From contig VGLL01000005.1 in NCBI GenBank assembly GCA_016866735.1, positions 1-25,278 of the forward strand: a stretch of 25,278 nt of DNA, given 5' to 3'. Position 1 is the first letter of the stretch. Each line of letters opens with the position of its first letter. The notes beneath the pieces were generated by a model that worked only from the letters and a program-made list of their open reading frames with translations, was not told where the DNA came from and ran no database searches. Below are positions 21,029 to 25,278 of the stretch, in pieces. Both the position numbers and the translations under genes were made by a program. The stretch is from Candidatus Shapirobacteria bacterium (GTDB lineage: Bacteria; Patescibacteriota; Microgenomatia; VGLL01).

Positions 21029-22048
21029 CTATACCATTATTTTAATCTCTGCCTCAATAAACTCATCAAGCTGGCCGTCTAAAACAGATTCCGGATCGCC
21101 TATCTCATAACCGGTCCGCAAATCTTTTACCATTTTGTAAGGATGCAAGACATAGGATCGAATTTGATTCCCCCAGCCGGCAATCTTATAATCTCCCTTG
21201 AGCTGTCTTTCCTTATCTTTGGCCCGGGCGCTAGCGAGAGCCCAGAGTTTTGCCAGCAAAAGCTGCGTTGCGATTTTCCGATTCTGCTCTTGGTATCTCT
21301 GCGATTGGCAAGTGACAATTATTCCTGTTGGCTTATGCTTCAACCGCACGGCCGAGGACACTTTCTGCACATTCTGTCCGCCCTGACTCGAGGCCCTGAA
21401 AAATTCCCACTCTAAGTCGTCTTCTTTTAGGTCTATGCCTTGCGCTTCCTCGATTTGCGGTAGCACTTCAACCAGGGCAAAGGATGTTTGTCTAAGTTTG
21501 TCCGCGTTAAAAGGGGACTGACGCACCAGGCGATGGACACCGGCTTCTCCCTTTAAATAACCGTAAGCATGCGGGCCGGCAACGGTCAAAGTAACCGATT
21601 TTATGCCTGCTTCATCGCCCGGCGTAGAATCAACAACGTCAGACGACCAGTCTTTTCTTTCGCAGAAGCGCAAGTACATCCGCTGCAACATCTGGGCCCA
21701 GTCCATGGCTTCGGTTCCCCCCTGGCCGGCGTGGATCGACAAAATGGCATCACCCTGATCGTACTTTCCGCCCAAAAAAATCTTTAGCTCAAGATTCCCT
21801 AAATCCTTTTCTATTTTTTCCGCTTCTTCCTGGTCAGTAATTCTTTTTTCGAGATTCTCTATCTCCTTTAATTCTTGGGTAATCTGGGCCATCTCCCGCA
21901 TTACCTTTTCGGCCGCCAGGCGATCTTGCCAAAAATTCGGCCGGCCAATTTCCGCTTCAAGCGCGCTAAGACGCTTTTTCTTCTCTTCCAAATTAAGCTT
22001 TGCCTTTAACGCGCCAAGTCTGTCTTGAAAATCTTTGCCTTTTTCCAT
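21029..22048 (-). CDS. prfB: Peptide chain release factor 2
   Basis: 339 aa. Reads UAA and UGA stops and releases the peptide. The RF2 recognition tripeptide SPF is at 178-180 (VRQSPFN), and the catalytic GGQ at 223-225 in SQGGQNVQK, where most RF2s have GAGGQHVN. The coiled N-terminal domain and IHAGQGGTEAMDWAQMLQRMYLR are typical. No programmed frameshift is needed: the frame is open from an ATG that overlaps the previous stop (TAATG) and has an AAGGAGGAG Shine-Dalgarno at 22051-22059. It lacks about the first 25 residues of E. coli RF2, the segment upstream of the E. coli frameshift site. Its presence implies UGA is a stop in this organism. Confidence 0.96.
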   Translation of the reverse strand: MEKGKDFQDRLGALKAKLNLEEKKKRLSALEAEIGRPNFWQDRLAAEKVMREMAQITQELKEIENLEKRITDQEEAEKIEKDLGNLELKIFLGGKYDQGDAILSIHAGQGGTEAMDWAQMLQRMYLRFCERKDWSSDVVDSTPGDEAGIKSVTLTVAGPHAYGYLKGEAGVHRLVRQSPFNADKLRQTSFALVEVLPQIEEAQGIDLKEDDLEWEFFRASSQGGQNVQKVSSAVRLKHKPTGIIVTCQSQRYQEQNRKIATQLLLAKLWALASARAKDKERQLKGDYKIAGWGNQIRSYVLHPYKMVKDLRTGYEIGDPESVLDGQLDEFIEAEIKIMV

Positions 22049-22470
22049 TACTCCTCCTTTAAAAACTCTTGACAGAACTGTCTCCTTATCTCCCCCTTTA
22101 CTCTTTTGGCTTCCTCTTCTGGTAGTTTCTTAATTATCTCCACTATCTTATCTGTTTTCTCTTGGATCGTTCCCCCCTCCACGGTCAGTACCCTAGCAAT
22201 TTCTGTCTCAAGAAAAGTCCCTGCGCCCGAAGCTGCCCTTTCTGTCTCCCCTTTTATCTCTTTTCGGTCGGGAATCCCCGCTGCTCCCAAAACTCTTTTT
22301 TCCAGCTCTTCAATCGCTTCTTTGCCCCGCGGCAACTTTCCCATTAGCACTTCATTTTTGGCCAATGACCCTAAAACTTGGGGGTTTTGCGAAACCAGGC
22401 CCGCTCCTGCCAAAAGTGATCCCCCAATCATTAGCAACAAGAAAATTCTCTTTCTTCTTCGCGCAGCCAT
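22048..22470 (-). CDS. Single-pass membrane protein, unknown function, coupled to prfB
   Basis: 140 aa. A basic start (MAARRRKR) and one hydrophobic helix (about 9-27; IFLLLMIGGSLLAGAGLV) give a signal anchor, followed by a charged, mostly helical region (KEAIEELEKRVLG, EIARVLTVEGG, KIVEIIKKLPEEEAKRVKGEIRR). No family was recognised. Its TAA overlaps the prfB ATG by one base, so both are translated together. A TGGTAAACT extended -10 lies 7 nt before its ATG, suggesting that the transcript for this gene and prfB starts here without a leader. Confidence 0.7.
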   Translation of the reverse strand: MAARRRKRIFLLLMIGGSLLAGAGLVSQNPQVLGSLAKNEVLMGKLPRGKEAIEELEKRVLGAAGIPDRKEIKGETERAASGAGTFLETEIARVLTVEGGTIQEKTDKIVEIIKKLPEEEAKRVKGEIRRQFCQEFLKEE

Positions 22471-22477
22471 CGCCTTC

Positions 22478-22486
22478 AGTTTACCA
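22478..22486 (-). promoter_or_regulatory. Extended -10 box before the membrane protein-prfB pair
   Basis: Minus strand TGGTAAACT; the hexamer TAAACT (22478-22483) is 7 nt before the ATG at 22470. The -35 is poor. The same geometry occurs at other genes in this window. Confidence 0.35.
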
Positions 22487-22525
22487 TCAACCTGGCTTAA
22501 CTTCTAGGTGATACTCTAGATGGGG

Positions 22526-23038
22526 TTATTCTTTATAAAATTCTTCTTCTATCTTCACCCAGTCTTTGTATCTTTTCCCCACTTCTTTCTTCTCCCTTTC
22601 GATTCTCGCGTGGCGCAAACGCAGATCTTTTGGAATCTCTTTTTTATTTTTCCCCAAGTAATCATAAATTGCCTCAAGGAGCGCATCGGCCGCCAAAACC
22701 GAACAATGAAGTTTCACCGGCGGTAAGCCACCCAAGGAACTAACTATGTCCTGCCGATCAAGTTTAACTGCCTCTTCTAGGGTCTTACCCTTGGCCAAAT
22801 CGGTAATCACAGAACTGGTAGCAATTGCCGCTGTGCAACCGAAGGTTTCAAACTTTACTTGCGCAACTATTTCTTTTCCCTTTTTATTCTTGCCTACTTT
22901 TATATAAAGATGCATGACGTCTCCGCAAACGGGATTGCCCACCTTGCCAACCCCATCCGGATTTTTTATCCGGCCATAGTTATGGGGATCGCGAAAATGA
23001 GCAATCGCTTTTTCGGTGTATGGTCCTAATCTACTCAT
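22526..23038 (-). CDS. Iron-sulphur cluster scaffold, IscU/NifU-N type
   Basis: 170 aa. Holds the nascent Fe-S cluster built with sulphur from the cysteine desulfurase encoded upstream. The three cluster cysteines are present: C38 in GNPVCGDVM (with D40), C68 in ETFGCTAAIATSS and C112 in PVKLHCSVLAADAL. The scaffold fold ends near 130; a basic helical extension of about 40 residues follows (DLRLRHARIEREKKEVGKRY), longer than in classic IscU. In lineages with few Fe-S proteins it may instead serve sulphur transfer, which cannot be decided here. The start codon sits inside an 8-bp tandem array shared with the iscS stop. Confidence 0.93.
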   Translation of the reverse strand: MSRLGPYTEKAIAHFRDPHNYGRIKNPDGVGKVGNPVCGDVMHLYIKVGKNKKGKEIVAQVKFETFGCTAAIATSSVITDLAKGKTLEEAVKLDRQDIVSSLGGLPPVKLHCSVLAADALLEAIYDYLGKNKKEIPKDLRLRHARIEREKKEVGKRYKDWVKIEEEFYKE

Positions 23039-23086
23039 CTATTTATCTACTCATCTATTTATCTACTTATCTACTCATCTATTTAT
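23031..23086 (-). repeat. Seven-unit 8-bp array joining iscS stop and iscU start
   Basis: Plus-strand units CTACTCAT and CTATTTAT (pattern CTAYTYAT) repeat seven times in exact register. The array contains the iscS TAA (23083-23085), the iscU ATG (23036-23038) and two decoy ATGs (at 23054 and 23078), each opening a tiny frame closed within a few codons; the one at 23054 reads ATG AGT AGA TAA, repeating the first three iscU codons. Confidence 0.85.
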
Positions 23087-24267
23087 CCACTTTTCTGTTG
23101 ATCCAATTTCTTAAAGGGCGATATTCTTCTTAGCTTCTCCACAACTTTCGGTAAAACTTCCAAAACATAATCGATTTCGCTTTCCTTTGTCCATCTTCCT
23201 GGGGATAATCTCAGGGAACCATGGGCCTGTTGCGGTTTCAAGCCAATCGCGAGGAGGACATGACTCGGCTCAAGTTTTGCAGAGGAACAGGCGGAACCGG
23301 TAGAGGCGGCAATTCCCCCAAAATCAAGCTGCATTATAAGCGACTCCCCTTCGATAAAATCAAGATAAAAATTAGCATTATTGGGCAGTCTATTTTGCGG
23401 ATGGCCATTTAAATACGATCCGGGGATATTTGTCAACACTCCTTTAATCAATTTATCGCGCAGTTTAATTAATCTTTCATTTTCTTCCTTCATTTCCTTT
23501 TGGCAAATCTTGCTGGCCTGGGCAAAACCGACAATCGCCGGCACATTAACTGTCGAAGATCTCAAGCCCCCCTCATGTCCGCCACCGTGCAGAAGGGGCT
23601 CAATTTTAACTCCATTGCGAACAAAGAGCATGGCCGCGCCTTTCGGTCCGTATATTTTGTGAGAAGAGGCAGTTAATAAGTCAATGTTTGCCTTATTAAC
23701 ATCAATTTTCAGCTTACCAAAGCTTTGGGCCGCGTCGGTGTGGAAATAAACCCCTTTCTCGCGGCAGATTCTGCCCAGCTCTTCAATTAATTGAACTGTG
23801 CCAATTTCGTTATTGGCGTGCATCACAGAAACTAAAATTGTTTCCTCCCTTATTTCTTTCTCTAAGTCTTTCGGACTAACAAAGCCGTATCGGTCAACCG
23901 GAAGTCTCGTAACCCAAAAACCCTGGTTTTCCAGCCATTTAGCACTCTCCACAATGCAATCATGTTCAATTTGGGAAATTATTAAATGGTTTCCCCTCTC
24001 TTTATTGGCAAACCCGATGCCTTTTAGGGCAAGATTATTACTTTCGGTGGCGGAGCTAGTAAAGATAATTTCCCCGGTTTTCGCTCCAATCATGCCGGCA
24101 ATCGCTTCACGCGACTCCTCAACTGCTTGGTTTGCTTTTCGGCCAAAATTGTGCAGGGACATAGTGTTGGCAAATGCCTCGCCTTTAAAGTAGGGCAACA
24201 TTGTCTGCAAAACCCGCGGGTCAATCGGCGTCGTCGCCGCATAGTCAAGATAAATTTTCTTTGCCAT
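23083..24267 (-). CDS. Cysteine desulfurase (IscS/NifS)
   Basis: PLP enzyme that takes sulphur from cysteine as an enzyme persulphide and hands it to IscU or thio-modification partners. 394 aa from the ATG at 24267. Landmarks: IYLDYAATTPIDP at the N-terminus, SATESNNLALKG, HTDAAQSFGK, the PLP lysine K204 in TASSHKIYGPKGA, GGGHEGGLRSSTVNV, and the active cysteine C327 in STGSACSSAKLEPSH. An in-frame upstream ATG (24294) would add MGLGISFLE, but a good promoter covers those codons. The mRNA probably starts 0-2 nt before the ATG, with no Shine-Dalgarno. It is followed at once by iscU. Confidence 0.96.
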   Translation of the reverse strand: MAKKIYLDYAATTPIDPRVLQTMLPYFKGEAFANTMSLHNFGRKANQAVEESREAIAGMIGAKTGEIIFTSSATESNNLALKGIGFANKERGNHLIISQIEHDCIVESAKWLENQGFWVTRLPVDRYGFVSPKDLEKEIREETILVSVMHANNEIGTVQLIEELGRICREKGVYFHTDAAQSFGKLKIDVNKANIDLLTASSHKIYGPKGAAMLFVRNGVKIEPLLHGGGHEGGLRSSTVNVPAIVGFAQASKICQKEMKEENERLIKLRDKLIKGVLTNIPGSYLNGHPQNRLPNNANFYLDFIEGESLIMQLDFGGIAASTGSACSSAKLEPSHVLLAIGLKPQQAHGSLRLSPGRWTKESEIDYVLEVLPKVVEKLRRISPFKKLDQQKSG

Positions 24268-24275
24268 CTCTAAAA

Positions 24276-24304
24276 ATGATATACCGAGTCCCAAAAAGTT
24301 TCAA
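24276..24304 (-). promoter_or_regulatory. Promoter of iscS-iscU, leaderless geometry
   Basis: Minus strand TTGAAA (24299-24304), 17-nt spacer, TATCAT (24276-24281), 8 nt before the iscS ATG at 24267. Confidence 0.6.
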
Positions 24305-24367
24305 GCCGGAAAATAAATAACGTGCACCGCCTTGGCCACTTCAATAGATTAAACAGCTCTCTAAGCC

Positions 24368-24655
24368 TTAATGTTTCATCGGAGAATTCTTAGAGGAACA
24401 GAACCAATCTTTTCCCTTACCGCTGCCTCCCCGATCCCAATAGATTTGATAAGTGTCTCCATTTTCCGTCTCAACCTCGTAGCAGACCCGATGTTTTCTT
24501 AGCCACCATGGCCGACTATAACTATGCTCTTCCCACCGAGATCTGACGGTTCTTATCTTTAAAGTTTTATTTCCGAAGGTTATTACTGTCGGACGTTTCC
24601 AGCCTATTTCTTGAACAAAATCTACCTTTACTTTCTTACCAATAAATTCTTCCAT
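24368..24655 (-). CDS. Small protein of unknown function (DUF6504-like appearance)
   Basis: 95 aa, soluble, rich in Trp, Arg and Lys. Begins EEFIGKKVKVDFVQEIGWKR, then VITFGNKTLKIRTVRSRWEE, a WWLRKHRVCYEVETENGD core and YQIYWDRGG, ending in a Cys-bearing segment (WFCSSKN). The order 'domain on a strand, then W-E, W, R-x-x-Y-x-V, Y-x-D' resembles DUF6504 proteins of unknown role; this match is from memory and weak. It lies between iscS and the NUDIX gene on the same strand with 73-92 nt gaps, so it may have its own transcript. No Shine-Dalgarno is seen. Confidence 0.65.
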   Translation of the reverse strand: MEEFIGKKVKVDFVQEIGWKRPTVITFGNKTLKIRTVRSRWEEHSYSRPWWLRKHRVCYEVETENGDTYQIYWDRGGSGKGKDWFCSSKNSPMKH

Positions 24656-24710
24656 GCAAACATCTAGCCGCAGTTAGCAATATTTTATCGGTATCCTAGC
24701 CTAGCTCAGT

Positions 24711-24740
24711 TTAGAAGATATTAGAAGAAATTGGAAGATA
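24711..24740 (-). repeat. Three-unit 10-bp array between the NUDIX and small-protein genes
   Basis: TTAGAAGATA, TTAGAAGAAA and TTGGAAGATA follow in exact 10-nt register. It ends 7 nt before the NUDIX stop, in the gap before the 95-aa gene. Function unknown; it resembles the 8-bp arrays elsewhere in the window. Confidence 0.6.
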
Positions 24741-24747
24741 CAAAATT

Positions 24748-25209
24748 TTACTTGCAACCCCTAAAACACTCTGCATTTTGCAAACGCCAGTCCTTCACTT
24801 TCGCAAACAGCCTTACCTTCTGTTTAACAGACTCGTTGGCTTCGTTGCCCTCAAATTCTTTTGGGTCAATCCACCTATATTCTGTATGTTCGTCGCTTAA
24901 CTTGACCTCTCCGGAAATGTATCTACAGATATAATCTATACCTACGTGCTCCTTGCTCTTATCGCCGCCGCGATAAAAGTTATAGGTGCCAATGGGGGCG
25001 ATCACTTCGCAGTTAAAATCTTTCCCCAATTCTTCTTTTATTTCTCTAAGGAGTTCGCTTTTGACATCCTTAATATTCTGCTCTAGTCTGCCGCTTACTA
25101 CTTCCCAATAATTTGCTTCAAAATCACGTAAAGGACTTCTTTTCAAAACCAAGAGTTTTCCATCCTTAGCAATAAACGCCGCCGCGGCGACATAAAATAA
25201 CCCAGGCAT
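24748..25209 (-). CDS. NUDIX hydrolase
   Basis: 153 aa. Hydrolyses a nucleoside diphosphate linked to another group. The fold is clear: VAAAAFIAKDGKLLVLKRS at the start, YWEVVSGRLEQN, and LLREIKEELGKDF, which is the catalytic REUXEEXG helix with the metal-binding glutamates. The first part of the NUDIX box deviates: one extra residue follows the Gly, and the usual Glu 8 before the Arg is Lys. Later GIDYICRYISGEVKLSDEHTEYRWIDPKE is the usual substrate region, close to dATP-pyrophosphohydrolase-type members. The extended -10 box lies 6 nt before the ATG. Substrate unknown. Confidence 0.9.
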   Translation of the reverse strand: MPGLFYVAAAAFIAKDGKLLVLKRSPLRDFEANYWEVVSGRLEQNIKDVKSELLREIKEELGKDFNCEVIAPIGTYNFYRGGDKSKEHVGIDYICRYISGEVKLSDEHTEYRWIDPKEFEGNEANESVKQKVRLFAKVKDWRLQNAECFRGCK

Positions 25210-25215
25210 AGGTAA

Positions 25216-25224
25216 ATTGTATCA
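25216..25224 (-). promoter_or_regulatory. Extended -10 promoter of the NUDIX gene, leaderless geometry
   Basis: Minus strand TGATACAAT (TG-N-TACAAT), 6 nt before the ATG at 25209; TTATCG 17 nt upstream is a weak -35 lying in the palindrome at 25233-25246. Confidence 0.5.
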
Positions 25225-25232
25225 CTAAAGCC

Positions 25233-25246
25233 CCTTATCGATAAGG
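25233..25246. promoter_or_regulatory. 14-bp perfect palindrome upstream of the NUDIX gene
   Basis: CCTTATCGATAAGG is a perfect palindrome covering the weak -35 position of the NUDIX promoter. It could be a regulator site; no copy was noticed elsewhere in the window. Confidence 0.35.
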
Positions 25247-25278
25247 TACAACTATTTCAGCGAAGCGAGTCTGGGACA

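Noticed and set aside
21029..22048. Possible programmed +1 frameshift in prfB as in E. coli
   Set aside because: The frame is continuous from an ATG with a strong Shine-Dalgarno, coupled to the previous gene. No CTT-TGA slip site is present near the start.

Overview
The window reads as a compact bacterial chromosome piece from the Candidate Phyla Radiation (Patescibacteria), most likely the Microgenomates side. This is inferred from gene content and gene style: very short intergenic gaps; secreted proteins with PT-rich linkers and C-terminal membrane tails; RtcB; a VanZ-like protein; a stand-alone four-helix-bundle gene; and a REP-associated transposase. A release factor 2 with an intact SPF tripeptide, and a TGA stop at the end of ftsE, show that UGA is a stop here, so this is not a UGA-recoding lineage such as Gracilibacteria or Absconditabacteria. 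No rRNA, tRNA or CRISPR was found. No gene-free stretch exceeds 300 bases.

Layout. 1-6015 holds housekeeping and small genes: the end of a membrane protein, a GT2-GtrA glycosyltransferase, a four-helix-bundle gene flanked by inverted octamer arrays, trmD, a CYTH protein, a DUF218/YdcF-like protein, a YkuK-like protein and rtcB. 6028-6818 is a REP-type unit, a HuH Y1 transposase between two inverted REP-like palindromes. 6830-17286 is a cell-surface island on the minus strand: a small membrane protein, a CAP-domain protein, a giant SdrD/DUF11/Fn3 surface protein split by a frameshift, a sortase, a subtilisin-type protease, a VanZ-like protein and a lamin-tail/PEGA surface protein. 17287-17796 carries a TrpR/YerC-type regulator with two near-identical palindromic operators, one before the regulator and one before the lamin-tail gene. 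17809-22470 is a division and cell-wall operon followed upstream by prfB: FtsE, FtsX and a coiled-coil M23 hydrolase. 22526-24267 is iscS-iscU. 24368-25209 has a small unknown gene and a NUDIX hydrolase.

How the genes work together. FtsE (ATPase) and FtsX (membrane) sit directly before a secreted coiled-coil peptidase, the arrangement of FtsEX-EnvC/PcsB/CwlO systems that open peptidoglycan at division. The peptidase domain here is circularly permuted: its HLH half comes before its HxxxD half. The surface island pairs a sortase with proteins that end in LPxxx-hydrophobic-basic tails, plus a secreted protease that could process them. IscS and IscU form a minimal iron-sulphur (or thio-transfer) pair.

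The most interesting signals are the permuted M23 domain, the twin 28-bp operators, 8-bp-period arrays overlapping several start codons, the inverted REP pair around the transposase, the broken and fused giant surface protein, and a series of -10 boxes lying only 6-9 nt before start codons, which suggests leaderless mRNAs.
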